Shown here: positions 1 to 8,500 of the stretch, in pieces
Position numbering within the stretch: the first letter of the stretch is position 1
How the letters are laid out: the number at the start of each line of letters is the position of its first letter
Source: Streptomyces sp. PKU-EA00015
GTDB lineage: Bacteria > Actinomycetota > Actinomycetes > Streptomycetales > Streptomycetaceae
Direction of reading: 5' to 3'
DNA length: 64,000 bases
Assembly (NCBI RefSeq): GCF_013387495.1
Contig: NZ_JABZEE010000004.1
Span: 186,001 to 250,000, forward strand
Made by a program: the position numbers and the translations under genes
Notes under the pieces: generated by a model
What the model saw: only the letters and a program-made list of their open reading frames with translations
Databases searched by the model: none
What the model was told of the DNA's origin: nothing

Positions 1-303
1 GCGCCGGACCTCCTGCCTGTTCATGGCCCCGACGATGTGGCTGAGGCCACGGGAGCAGACGGTGACGGGGCGGCGGGTGTACGGCACGCCGAGGGCCGAG
101 ATCACGGCGTCCTGGCCGGCCACGGCCTGTTCGACCGCGGCGGAGTCGTACACGTCCGCGCCGATCACCCGCAGGCGCGGGCCGTCGAGGGGAAAGGCGT
201 CGGGGCGGCGTGTGACGGCGGTGACCGTGTGCCCTTCGGCGATGGCCTGCGCGGTGGTCCAGCGCCCCGTCGGTCCGTTGGCTCCGAGGACGACGAGCCT
301 CAC
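1..303 (-). CDS. NAD(P)-binding NmrA/SDR-like oxidoreductase, N-terminal part
   Basis: Only the first 101 codons are in the window; the gene runs off the left edge. The protein opens with a beta strand and the dinucleotide-binding motif GANGPTG (residues 8-14), typical of atypical short-chain dehydrogenases of the NmrA type that bind NAD(P) and act as reductases or redox sensors. The GTG start at 303 is supported by an AGGAGG ribosome site 8 bases upstream. It is divergent from a decayed ECF sigma-factor gene. ECF41 sigma factors are commonly linked to such oxidoreductases, so this may be the surviving partner of that pair. The substrate cannot be told from the visible part. Confidence 0.75.
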   Translation of the reverse strand, partial: MRLVVLGANGPTGRWTTAQAIAEGHTVTAVTRRPDAFPLDGPRLRVIGADVYDSAAVEQAVAGQDAVISALGVPYTRRPVTVCSRGLSHIVGAMNRQEVRR

Positions 304-399
304 GCGCTGTCCCTCCTGTGGTGGTGGACCCTGGCCATGGCATCGATGGCGGCACGGCCGGGTCGTCACGACGGTCTTGCTGCCGGCTGTCATGGGCGG

Positions 400-750
400 G
401 CAGCAGCGGCCGCCGGTCCTCGGCGGCGGAGATCGGGAATCCGCGCGCCTATCTGGTGCGCATCGCGGTGAACCACGCGCTGGCCTGGCGGGCGAGGATC
501 AGCCGTCGGCGCGAGACCTGCATCGGGCCGTGGCTGCCCGAACCGCTGATCACCCCCGATGCCGCGGGCCCGCGCGACGACACCACCGACACGGCCGAGC
601 GGGCGCTGCGCACCGAGGCGGTGTCGATGGCGCTGCTGGTCGTGATGGAGATCCTCAGCCCTCTCGAACGGGCGGTGTTCGTCCTCCACGAGGCGTTCGG
701 GTTCGCCCACACCGAGATCGCGGACATCCTCGGCGCCCGAAGCGGCCCCG
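400..750 (+). pseudogene. Remnant of an ECF41-type RNA polymerase sigma factor
   Basis: In the frame containing base 438 the translation includes NPRAYLVRIAVNHAL, then GPWLPEPLIT, then SPLERAVFVLHEAFGF and HTEIADILG. These are the region 2 end, linker and start of the region 4 helix-turn-helix of the SigJ/ECF41 family. The N-terminal region 2.1 and the end of region 4 are missing, and so is the C-terminal SnoaL-like domain of this family. Beyond about base 750 the frame turns into Arg/Gly-rich non-homologous sequence, and no credible start with a ribosome site precedes it. I therefore read it as a degraded gene. Bases 760-1190 hold nothing else I can recognise. Confidence 0.65.
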
Positions 751-1194
751 CGAGCGAGGGACGAGGACGGGACGGCGGGGCCTTCGGGCGCCGGCTGATG
801 CGCGGACCCCGAGGAGCGGGCAGTGTCCGAGCGGCGTGCCGGGCACGGCCGGCGCTCGAGAAGGACCGGGCGGCACGCGTCGGGGCGCCCGTCCCGTCAC
901 ACCGCAACCGGACGGAGTCGACGGCGACGACATCGCCGTGGACCAGCCTGTCGGGCACCGGCAGGACGGAGCACCGTCGGGCGTCGGCCGATGATCCGAT
1001 CACGGCCGATGTGATCCGCTCGACGGGCCCTGGCCCTTCAGAAAACCCCCGTCCCACCCGTAGCGTTGCGGCCGGGTCGAGCGCTCGGGCATCCCGCCCG
1101 GCGTGGTCCGCGGGAGCGGCCGGGACCCGTGTGGCACGACAGAGACGTCGCCGACACCATGGTGTTCGTCACCGGCAGGCTGAAGGGATCCGGA

Positions 1195-4100
1195 ATGTTC
1201 CGCAAGGTGCTGGTCGCCAACCGTGGAGAGATCGCGATTCGCGCGTTCCGCGCCAGTTACGAACTGGGTGCGCGCACGGTCGCCGTCTTCCCGCACGAGG
1301 ACCGCAACTCGCTGCACCGGCTCAAGGCCGACGAGGCATACGAGATCGGCGAGCCGGGCCACCCGGTGCGGGCCTACCTGTCCGTGGAGGAGATCATCCG
1401 GGCGGCACGTCTGGCCGGTGCGGACGCGGTCTACCCGGGCTACGGGTTCCTGTCCGAGAACCCGGAACTGGCCCGTGCCTGCGAGGAGGCGGGCATCACG
1501 TTCGTGGGGCCGGACATGCGGACCCTGGAGCTGACCGGGAACAAGGCACGTGCCGTGGCCGCCGCCCGCGAGGCCGGCGTACCCGTGCTCGGCTCGTCGG
1601 AGCCCTCCACCGACGTGGACGAACTGGTCGCGGCCGCCGAGGGCATCGGCTTCCCGGTGTTCGTCAAGGCGGTCGCCGGCGGCGGCGGGCGCGGCATGCG
1701 GCGCGTCGAGGACCCCTCGACGCTGCGTGAGTCCATCGAGGCGGCGGCCCGTGAGGCCGCGTCCGCGTTCGGCGACCCCACCGTCTTCCTGGAGAAGGCC
1801 GTCGTCGACCCCCGGCACATCGAGGTGCAGATCCTCGCCGACGGGCAGGGCGACGTCATCCACCTCTTCGAGCGCGACTGCTCGGTGCAGCGCCGCCACC
1901 AGAAGGTGATCGAACTCGCGCCCGCCCCGAACCTCGACCCGGCACTGCGCGAGCGCATCTGCGACGACGCCGTCAAGTTCGCCCGCCGGATCGGCTACCG
2001 CAACGCGGGCACCGTGGAATTCCTCCTCGACCGCGACGGCAACCACGTCTTCATCGAGATGAACCCGCGCATCCAGGTCGAGCACACGGTGACCGAGGAG
2101 GTGACCGACGTCGACCTGGTGCAGGCCCAGCTGCGCATCGCCGCCGGCGAGACGCTGGCCGACCTCGGCCTGACGCAGGACGCCGTCGTCCTGCGCGGCG
2201 CCGCGCTGCAGTGCCGGATCACCACCGAGGACCCGGCCAACGGCTTCCGCCCGGACACCGGCATGATCAGCGCGTACCGCTCGCCGGGCGGTTCGGGCAT
2301 CCGCCTCGACGGCGGCACCACCCACGCCGGTACGGAGGTCAGCGCCCACTTCGACTCGATGCTGGTCAAGCTGACCTGCCGGGGAAGGGACTTCAGGACC
2401 GCGGTCAGCCGTGCCCGGCGCGCGGTGGCCGAGTTCCGCATCAGGGGCGTGTCCACGAACATCCCGTTCCTGCAAGCCGTGCTCGACGACCCGGACTTCC
2501 GGGCCGGGCACGTCACGACCTCCTTCATCGAGCAGCGGCCGCACCTGCTCACCGCGCGCCACTCCGCCGACCGCGGCACGAAGCTGCTCACCTACCTCGC
2601 CGACGTCACGGTGAACAAGCCCCACGGCCCGCGGCCCGACCTGATCGCGCCGACCACCAAGCTGCCACTGCTGCCCGCCACCGAGCCGCCCGCCGGCTCC
2701 CGGCAGCAGCTCACCGCGCTCGGCCCGGAGGGCTTCGCACGCCGGCTGCGCGAGTCGCCGACCATCGGCGTCACCGACACCACCTTCCGGGACGCCCACC
2801 AGTCGCTGCTCGCCACCCGGGTCCGGACCAAGGACCTGCTCGCCGTCGCCCCTGTGGTGGCGCGCACCCTGCCGCAGCTGCTGTCCCTGGAGTGCTGGGG
2901 CGGTGCCACCTACGACGTCGCCCTGCGCTTCCTCGCGGAGGACCCCTGGGAGCGCCTGGCCGCGCTGCGCGAAGCCGTACCGAACATCTGCCTCCAGATG
3001 TTGCTGCGCGGCCGCAACACCGTGGGCTACACCCCGTACCCGACCGAGGTGACGGACGCCTTCGTGCAGGAGGCGGCCGCCACCGGAATCGACATCTTCC
3101 GTATCTTCGACGCGCTCAACGACGTCGGACAGATGCGGCCCGCCATCGACGCCGTACGCGAGACCGGGTCGGCGGTCGCCGAGGTGGCGCTGTGCTACAC
3201 CGGCGACCTGTCCGATCCGTCGGAACGGCTCTACACCCTGGACTACTACCTCCGGCTGGCCGAGGAGATCGTGGCCGCGGGTGCCCACGTCCTGGCCGTC
3301 AAGGACATGGCCGGGCTGCTCCGCGCCCCGGCCGCCGCCACGCTGGTGTCCGCGCTGCGCAGGGAGTTCGACCTGCCGGTGCACCTGCACACGCACGACA
3401 CCGCGGGCGGCCAGCTCGCCACCTACCTCGCGGCGGTCCAGGCCGGTGCGGACGCCGTGGACGGGGCGGTGGCCTCCATGGCGGGCACCACCTCGCAGCC
3501 GTCGCTGTCGGCGATCGTCGCCGCGACCGACCACACCGAGCGGCCGACGGGACTCGACCTCCAGGCGGTCGGCGACCTGGAGCCGTACTGGGAGAGCGTC
3601 CGCAGGATCTACGCACCGTTCGAGGCCGGTCTCGCCTCGCCGACCGGGCGCGTGTACCACCACGAGATCCCCGGCGGCCAGCTCTCCAACCTCCGCACCC
3701 AGGCGATCGCACTCGGACTCGGCGACCGCTTCGAGGAGGTCGAGGCGATGTACGCCGCCGCGGACAGGATGCTCGGCCGGCTGGTGAAGGTCACCCCGTC
3801 CTCGAAGGTGGTCGGCGATCTCGCGCTGCACCTCGTGGGCGCCGCCGTGTCCCCGGAGGACTTCGAGGCGGAGCCCGGCAGGTTCGACATCCCGGACTCG
3901 GTCATCGGCTTCCTGCGCGGTGAGTTGGGCAATCCGCCGGGCGGCTGGCCCGAGCCGTTCCGCAGCAAGGCGCTGGCGGGCCGCGCCGAGCCCAAGCCGG
4001 TGCGGGAGCTGACCGCGGAAGACCGCACCGGCCTCGAGAAGGACCGGCGGACGACGCTCAACCGGCTGCTGTTCCCCGGACCGGCGAAGGAGTTCGAGAC

Positions 4101-4569
4101 ACACCGTCAGACCTACGGCGACACCAGCGTGCTCGACAGCAAGGACTTCTTCTACGGGCTGCGCCCCGGAAAGGAGTACGCCGTCGACCTCGGACCGGGC
4201 GTGCGGCTGCTCATCGAGCTGGAGGCCATCGGCGAGGCCGACGAACGGGGCATGCGCACCGTGATGTCCACCCTGAACGGCCAACTGCGGCCGATCCAGG
4301 TACGCGACAACGCGGTGGCCGCCGACGTACCCGCGACCGAGAAGGCCGACAGGGGCAACCCGGGGCACGTCGCCGCGCCGTTCGCCGGCGTGGTGACGCT
4401 CGCGGTCGCCGAGGGCGACGAGGTGGAAGCCGGTGGGACGGTGGCCACCATCGAGGCGATGAAGATGGAGGCGGCGATCACCGCCCCGAAGGGCGGGAGG
4501 GTGACCAGGCTGGCCATCAACCGCATCCAACAGGTGGAGGGCGGCGACCTCCTCGTCGAGATCGCGTGA
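1195..4569 (+). CDS. pyc: Pyruvate carboxylase
   Basis: A 1124-residue single-chain pyruvate carboxylase, which makes oxaloacetate from pyruvate, bicarbonate and ATP for anaplerosis in the cytoplasm. The order is biotin carboxylase (about 1-455, starting MFRKVLVANRGEIAIRAF), carboxyltransferase (about 520-795, with TDTTFRDAHQ at 527-536 carrying metal ligands), the PYC/OADA domain (about 820-1020), and a C-terminal biotinyl domain with EAMKMEA, biotin lysine at residue 1090. Length and order match the family. The ATG at 1195 has an AAGGGA ribosome site 6-7 bases upstream; an in-frame ATG at 1159 lacks one. The gene stands alone, convergent with glsB. Nothing looks damaged. Confidence 0.97.
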   Translation: MFRKVLVANRGEIAIRAFRASYELGARTVAVFPHEDRNSLHRLKADEAYEIGEPGHPVRAYLSVEEIIRAARLAGADAVYPGYGFLSENPELARACEEAGITFVGPDMRTLELTGNKARAVAAAREAGVPVLGSSEPSTDVDELVAAAEGIGFPVFVKAVAGGGGRGMRRVEDPSTLRESIEAAAREAASAFGDPTVFLEKAVVDPRHIEVQILADGQGDVIHLFERDCSVQRRHQKVIELAPAPNLDPALRERICDDAVKFARRIGYRNAGTVEFLLDRDGNHVFIEMNPRIQVEHTVTEEVTDVDLVQAQLRIAAGETLADLGLTQDAVVLRGAALQCRITTEDPANGFRPDTGMISAYRSPGGSGIRLDGGTTHAGTEVSAHFDSMLVKLTCRGRDFRTAVSRARRAVAEFRIRGVSTNIPFLQAVLDDPDFRAGHVTTSFIEQRPHLLTARHSADRGTKLLTYLADVTVNKPHGPRPDLIAPTTKLPLLPATEPPAGSRQQLTALGPEGFARRLRESPTIGVTDTTFRDAHQSLLATRVRTKDLLAVAPVVARTLPQLLSLECWGGATYDVALRFLAEDPWERLAALREAVPNICLQMLLRGRNTVGYTPYPTEVTDAFVQEAAATGIDIFRIFDALNDVGQMRPAIDAVRETGSAVAEVALCYTGDLSDPSERLYTLDYYLRLAEEIVAAGAHVLAVKDMAGLLRAPAAATLVSALRREFDLPVHLHTHDTAGGQLATYLAAVQAGADAVDGAVASMAGTTSQPSLSAIVAATDHTERPTGLDLQAVGDLEPYWESVRRIYAPFEAGLASPTGRVYHHEIPGGQLSNLRTQAIALGLGDRFEEVEAMYAAADRMLGRLVKVTPSSKVVGDLALHLVGAAVSPEDFEAEPGRFDIPDSVIGFLRGELGNPPGGWPEPFRSKALAGRAEPKPVRELTAEDRTGLEKDRRTTLNRLLFPGPAKEFETHRQTYGDTSVLDSKDFFYGLRPGKEYAVDLGPGVRLLIELEAIGEADERGMRTVMSTLNGQLRPIQVRDNAVAADVPATEKADRGNPGHVAAPFAGVVTLAVAEGDEVEAGGTVATIEAMKMEAAITAPKGGRVTRLAINRIQQVEGGDLLVEIA

Positions 4570-4803
4570 GCCGTCCATCGGGGCCGTCACCGGTACGCGG
4601 TCCTCGGGTCCGGCGGGCAACCGGCCGGCCGGGCGGGCGGTCGACGACGCCCTGGACCTGGTCGGGGCCGCCCGCGCCGTGACTCCGTCAGGGGGACGGC
4701 GTGGCCCCGGTACGCGCCGCTGGAGCGGTGACTACCGGGGCGCGGGCGGCAGCCGGGGGAGGACGACCGCCGGCCGGCGTCCTCACGCCTGCGGCCGCCG
4801 GAG

Positions 4804-5085
4804 TCACCTCGTGCGGCGGCGTGCGCTTCCTGCCAACGCCCGGTCGAGCGCGGCCACTCCGAGCGCTGCCAGGGCCACCTGGACGAGGCATTCGAGCCAG
4901 TCGATCCCTCGGGTGTCGGCGACACCGAGGGCGGATGCCACCAGCGAGCCGACGAGAGCCGCGGCCGTACCGACGACGAGCGTCCACAGGACCCCGATGT
5001 GCTGACGGCCGGGCAGAACGAGCCGTCCCAGCAGCCCGATCGTCGTGCCGATGACGAGAGCGGTGAAGAGTCCGGAGATCTCCAT
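4804..5085 (-). CDS. GlsB/YeaQ/YmgE family stress-response membrane protein
   Basis: A 93-residue hydrophobic protein with about three predicted membrane segments (residues 4-22, 31-52, 63-82). Glycine-rich stretches such as GTTIGLLGRLVLPG are characteristic of the transglycosylase-associated GlsB/YeaQ family. These small membrane proteins are induced by general stress, but their biochemical role is not established. The C-terminus is a basic tail (ARRRTR). The ATG at 5085 has an AAGGAGG site at good spacing. A candidate sigma-B promoter lies just upstream (5125-5149), which would fit a stress role. Convergent with pyc; the 234 bases between them hold no gene I can support. Confidence 0.85.
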   Translation of the reverse strand: MEISGLFTALVIGTTIGLLGRLVLPGRQHIGVLWTLVVGTAAALVGSLVASALGVADTRGIDWLECLVQVALAALGVAALDRALAGSARRRTR

Positions 5086-5124
5086 GGCAGACGGCCTCCT
5101 TCGACGTCGCGGCCTTCGCCTCGG

Positions 5125-5149
5125 GTACCCGCGCGGCCCGTGGGGATTC
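5125..5149 (-). promoter_or_regulatory. Candidate sigma-B-type promoter for the GlsB-like gene
   Basis: On the minus strand GAATC is followed by 14 bases and GGGTAC, matching the Streptomyces stress sigma-factor pattern GNNTN-N14-16-GGGTAY. The predicted transcript would have a leader of about 35 bases. This was found by eye and the motif is short, so it is a candidate only. Confidence 0.35.
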
Positions 5150-5374
5150 GTCGACGGGCATGCGGGGCCCGCCGCTCATGGCGGCGAGGCAGCGGATGAG
5201 GGTCTGTCACCGAGGCATGGAGCAGGGATCGCACGGAAGTGGGCGGCGGCTTTCCGCCGCCGGATCCGGCACACCGCGACGTCACGCATACGTCCGGTTC
5301 GTACGGGCAGGCGAACCGGCGTCATGCAGTGCGGAAGAGCGTTCGGCGAGAGATCTTCCCCGGGCGCTCGGACC

Positions 5375-5407
5375 CTGACAGCCAACTGACAGGCAACTGA
5401 CAGGCAA
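5375..5407 (+). repeat. Three tandem 11-bp repeats in a gene leader
   Basis: CTGACAGGCAA is present three times head to tail (5375-5385 with one change, 5386-5396, 5397-5407), directly before the AAGGAG ribosome site of the next gene. It could be slippage or a regulator site. The rest of the 332-base gap 5086-5417 shows only the promoter candidate listed above. Confidence 0.7.
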
Positions 5408-5417
5408 GGAGAACGTC

Positions 5418-5879
5418 ATGACCGCTGAAGGCAACGGCTCCAGGAACTCCGGTGCCGCGAAGGCCAGGAAGACCACAGGCACCCGGTCCGCCGCCTCCCA
5501 TGGGAAGCAGGCTGCCGCGACCACCGGCAAGCAGGCCGGGTCCGAGGCGAAGACCGCCGCCGCCGGAGCCGAGTCCGCGGCGCAGGATGCCAGGAAGTCC
5601 GCTTCGGCCACCGTGCGAGCGGCAGGCGAAGCCACCAGGCGTGTGGGGCGCGCCGCCGCCGCGGGTCTCCAGACCGGGCAGCAGGCGGTGACCGCCAACG
5701 CCGCGCAGGCCGCCACTGCCGCAGGTACCGCCTGGGAGGCCGTCAAGCACAGGAAGGCGATCGCCGCCGGGGCGGCGGCGGGCGTCGCGGGTGTCGCCGG
5801 GGCCGCCTTCGCCCTGGGACGATCCACGGCGAAGCCCCCGACCGGCCCGTTGACGCGTCTGGCCCGCGGCCGGATCTGA
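5418..5879 (+). CDS. Ala/Lys-rich small protein with C-terminal hydrophobic segment
   Basis: A 153-residue protein I do not recognise. Residues 1-110 are low in complexity, rich in Ala, Lys, Gly, Thr and Gln and strongly basic, which suggests a disordered or helical tail that could bind nucleic acid or the cell envelope. Residues 115-135 form a glycine/alanine-rich hydrophobic segment (AAGAAAGVAGVAGAAFALG), a possible single membrane helix, followed by a short basic end. ATG at 5418 has AAGGAG 6 bases upstream. The composition could reflect a cytoplasmic membrane anchor; no function can be assigned. Confidence 0.65.
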   Translation: MTAEGNGSRNSGAAKARKTTGTRSAASHGKQAAATTGKQAGSEAKTAAAGAESAAQDARKSASATVRAAGEATRRVGRAAAAGLQTGQQAVTANAAQAATAAGTAWEAVKHRKAIAAGAAAGVAGVAGAAFALGRSTAKPPTGPLTRLARGRI

Positions 5880-6024
5880 CCGCCGTCGCGCGCTCGACGA
5901 GCGTTCTCGCGCCGGTCCGAGCCCGCAGGGGACCGATGTTCCCCTGCCGGGTGGCCAGGTCCCGCCACCGGCCGCTGGAGCCCTGGGCCACGCCGGTCCT
6001 CGGTCCGACGGATCACGGACGACG

Positions 6025-6063
6025 CGGGGGAGTGGTGCCGGACCCGGGGGAGTGGTGCGGACC
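6025..6063 (+). repeat. Tandem 20-bp direct repeat, two copies
   Basis: CGGGGGAGTGGTGCCGGACC (6025-6044) is followed directly by a 19-base copy lacking one C (6045-6063). It lies in the 254-base gap between two small genes. It may be a replication-slippage product or a protein site in the leader of the next gene. Confidence 0.6.
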
Positions 6064-6133
6064 CCGCCACGCCCGCAGTCGTTCCGGCGGCTGGGCGGCT
6101 CGCTGTGTCAGTGGCGGCTGAGAAGCTTCCGGC

Positions 6134-6403
6134 ATGGACGAGCAGATCATGCGAGGGCGGGTCTACGGGGCCGACCACGACGATCCCGACGCCGGCAGGC
6201 GGCCCGGGCGCGTCTATGTCGACCTGGTCGGCGGTCCGCTGGACGGCCTGTTCCTGGACGTCACCGGATGGACAGCCGAGCGGCTCCGGCAAGGCGCGGC
6301 ACTGACCACCGAGCTCGGCCGCTACGGGCCCGGCGGGCGGGCCCTGTACGGGCCGCGTCCCGGTGATCCCCAGCGGTTCGACTGGGAGGGCGACAGCCCG
6401 TGA
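6134..6403 (+). CDS. Small hypothetical protein
   Basis: An 89-residue acidic/glycine-rich protein I do not recognise. It contains the stretch GRVYVDLVGGPLDGLFLDVTGW and ends GDSP. There is no signal peptide or membrane segment. Codon positions show the usual high-GC third-base bias, supporting real coding. The ATG at 6134 has only a weak GAGAAG ribosome site. It precedes a SpoIIE-type phosphatase on the same strand, 97 bases away, but a shared role is not shown. Confidence 0.55.
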   Translation: MDEQIMRGRVYGADHDDPDAGRRPGRVYVDLVGGPLDGLFLDVTGWTAERLRQGAALTTELGRYGPGGRALYGPRPGDPQRFDWEGDSP

Positions 6404-6500
6404 CGGCCCGGGCCGCCGCGTCGCCCCGCGTCCGCCGAGAGCGCGGGTGGGGCTGGGTCTAGGGTGAGGTGAGAAGCCCGCGGGAGCACCCGGAGCTGTG

Positions 6501-7331
6501 ATGCACCGACATCGCCCCGACCCGCCCGACAGTGCGCAGCAACTCCTGGTCACTCTCGGGCAGCTCGTCGATCAGGCCCTGGAACGGATCAAGTTCCAGC
6601 GGGCCCGCGTCGAGCTGGCCATGGCTCTGCAGCGTCACATGCTCCCGCCCGGGCTGCCGGAGCTGCCGGGGCTGCACCTCGCCGCCAGATACACGCCGTC
6701 ACGGGACGGTCTCGACGTGGGAGGCGACTGGTACGACGCCTTCGTGATGAAGGACGGGTCACTGGCGCTCGCGATCGGTGATGTGCAGGGACACGACGTG
6801 GAGGCCATCGCCTTCATGGGGCAGGTGCGCACCAGCCTGCGAGCCGTCGCCGAGGCGACCAGCGACACCCGCGAGGTGCTGAGCCGCGCCAACGACGTGC
6901 TGATCTCGATGGGGTGCGGCCTGTTCGCCACCTGCTGTTTCCTGCGTTTCGACCCGGTCAGCCGTGACCTGACGGTGTCCCGGGCCGGCCACGTCCCGAT
7001 GGTCTGGGCGACGTCGGGGGGCGACTCCGGCGTAGCCCTCGACCGCGGTGGGCCGCCGCTCGGCATCGTGCCGGGCGAGCGCTATCCGGTGACGCGTCGG
7101 CGTCTGACGGAGGCGGGGGTGCTCGTCCTGCTCACCGACGGAGTGGTGGAAGGCCCCGGCTATCCGATCGAGGCCGGCTTGGACGAGGTGGCCAAGCTGG
7201 TACGCGCCGGGTTCGACGCCGACCCCGAGGTACTGGCCTCGGCCGTCGTCAAGGTGGCCGACCTGACCGGCCACCGTGACGATGCGGCGGTCCTCGTCGT
7301 GCGTTACGACGGCCCGCCGGGGCCCGGCTGA
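6501..7331 (+). CDS. PP2C-type (SpoIIE/RsbU family) serine/threonine phosphatase
   Basis: A 276-residue protein: an N-terminal helical segment (about 1-45) and a SpoIIE-type PP2C domain. The metal-binding aspartates sit in GGDWYDAF, GDVQGHDVEA, LLTDGVVE and HRDDAAVL, all intact, so it should dephosphorylate phosphoserine/threonine on anti-sigma-factor antagonists in a partner-switching pathway. No sensor domain is present. The ATG at 6501 has GGAG 5 bases upstream; a GTG three bases earlier is also possible. The next gene is a MASE1 membrane sensor 55 bases downstream on the same strand, and a STAS-domain protein follows on the other strand, so all three may belong to one signalling route. 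Confidence 0.88.
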   Translation: MHRHRPDPPDSAQQLLVTLGQLVDQALERIKFQRARVELAMALQRHMLPPGLPELPGLHLAARYTPSRDGLDVGGDWYDAFVMKDGSLALAIGDVQGHDVEAIAFMGQVRTSLRAVAEATSDTREVLSRANDVLISMGCGLFATCCFLRFDPVSRDLTVSRAGHVPMVWATSGGDSGVALDRGGPPLGIVPGERYPVTRRRLTEAGVLVLLTDGVVEGPGYPIEAGLDEVAKLVRAGFDADPEVLASAVVKVADLTGHRDDAAVLVVRYDGPPGPG

Positions 7332-7386
7332 CCTCGTCGCTCCGCCAGGGGTCGCCGGGGAGCCGGGACGAGCGCAGACTGCTGTC

Positions 7387-8400
7387 GTGCGCAGTGCGGA
7401 CATCGGTCGCTACGGGTCTGCTGCTCTGCGGATCCTTCTTGTCGCGGCCGTCTACTACGGGGCCGCGCGGATCGGGCTTCTTCAGCAGCTGGTACGCGAC
7501 CAGGTCACCCCCCTGTGGCCGCCGACCGGCGTCGCGCTGGCCGCGCTGCTCGTCCTGGGCATGCGCGTCTGGCCGGGCGTCGCGCTCGGTGCGTTCCTGG
7601 TGAATGTGTCCCTCGGACCCTCCGCGGCAGCGGTGCTCGCCATCACCGCGGGCAACACCCTGGCGCCGGTCTGCGCCTGTCTGATGCTGCGCAAAGCCCG
7701 GTTCCGGGTCGAGCTGGACCGTCTGCGCGATGTACTGGCCCTGGTCTTCCTCGGCGCTCTCGCCGGGATGCTGATCAGTTCGACCATCGGCAGTGGCGCA
7801 TTGGTCGTCTCCGGGGCGCTGGAGCCGGGCGAGTTCTGGCCGACGTGGTCGGTGTGGTGGACCGGCGACGCGATGGGGGTCCTTGTCGTCGCGCCGTTCC
7901 TGCTCGTGCTGCGCGGAGCACGGTGGCCGCGGCGGGCAGGGCCCGGCCGATGGGCCGAGGGGGCGGCGCTGGTGGCCGCGACGGTCTTCGTCACGAGTCT
8001 GGCCACGCGCACGCCGCACACGACCCTGCTCTTCCTCGTCTTCCCCGTGCTGATCTGGGCGGCCCTCCGCTTCCAGCTGGCCGGCGCCGCACCGTGCGCG
8101 CTGGCGGCGTCCACGCAGGCGATTCTGGCCGCGGCCGGGGAAAGCGGGCCGTTCGCCGGTCAGGACCTGTTCTCCAGCATGGTCACCCTGCAGGCGTTCA
8201 ACGGCACGACAGCGCTCACAGCCCTCCTCCTCGCAGCCGTCATCACCGACCGCAACAGGACATACGAGGAGATCAAACAGGTCTGCATACGGTTCGCCGA
8301 CATGGTGGCCGAGATGGAGCCGCGCCCCGAGTCGTACGAGTCCCCGCCCGAGCCGCGCCCCGGATCGTACGAATTCCCGCCCCGCCGACTCCCGCCGTGA
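7387..8400 (+). CDS. MASE1-domain integral membrane sensor protein
   Basis: A 337-residue membrane protein with about eight hydrophobic segments from residue 10 to 290. It carries the MASE1 signature PLWPPTGVALAALLVLG near residue 40 and a WSVWWTGDAMGVLVVAP stretch near 155. MASE1 is a membrane sensory module normally fused to kinase, GGDEF or phosphatase outputs. Here no output domain follows, only a Pro/Glu-rich tail (repeats of ESYES/GSYEF with prolines). It may work with the phosphatase encoded 55 bases upstream. I chose the GTG at 7387 because the longer frame would overlap that gene; the ribosome site is poor, so the start is uncertain. Confidence 0.8.
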   Translation: MRSADIGRYGSAALRILLVAAVYYGAARIGLLQQLVRDQVTPLWPPTGVALAALLVLGMRVWPGVALGAFLVNVSLGPSAAAVLAITAGNTLAPVCACLMLRKARFRVELDRLRDVLALVFLGALAGMLISSTIGSGALVVSGALEPGEFWPTWSVWWTGDAMGVLVVAPFLLVLRGARWPRRAGPGRWAEGAALVAATVFVTSLATRTPHTTLLFLVFPVLIWAALRFQLAGAAPCALAASTQAILAAAGESGPFAGQDLFSSMVTLQAFNGTTALTALLLAAVITDRNRTYEEIKQVCIRFADMVAEMEPRPESYESPPEPRPGSYEFPPRRLPP

Positions 8401-8500
8401 GCCGTTCCGGGCCCGGCAGTGAGCCGTTCCCGCCCCCATCAGCGCGGCGCAGCTGACGCCCCGGGCGACGAGGGGCGCCGGCAGGACCGGCCGCTCGGCG

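Noticed and set aside
1000..4620. A 1206-codon open frame on the strand opposite pyc
   Set aside because: It mirrors a fully recognisable pyruvate carboxylase. Long antisense frames are normal in high-GC coding sequence, and its translation is low-complexity without domains.
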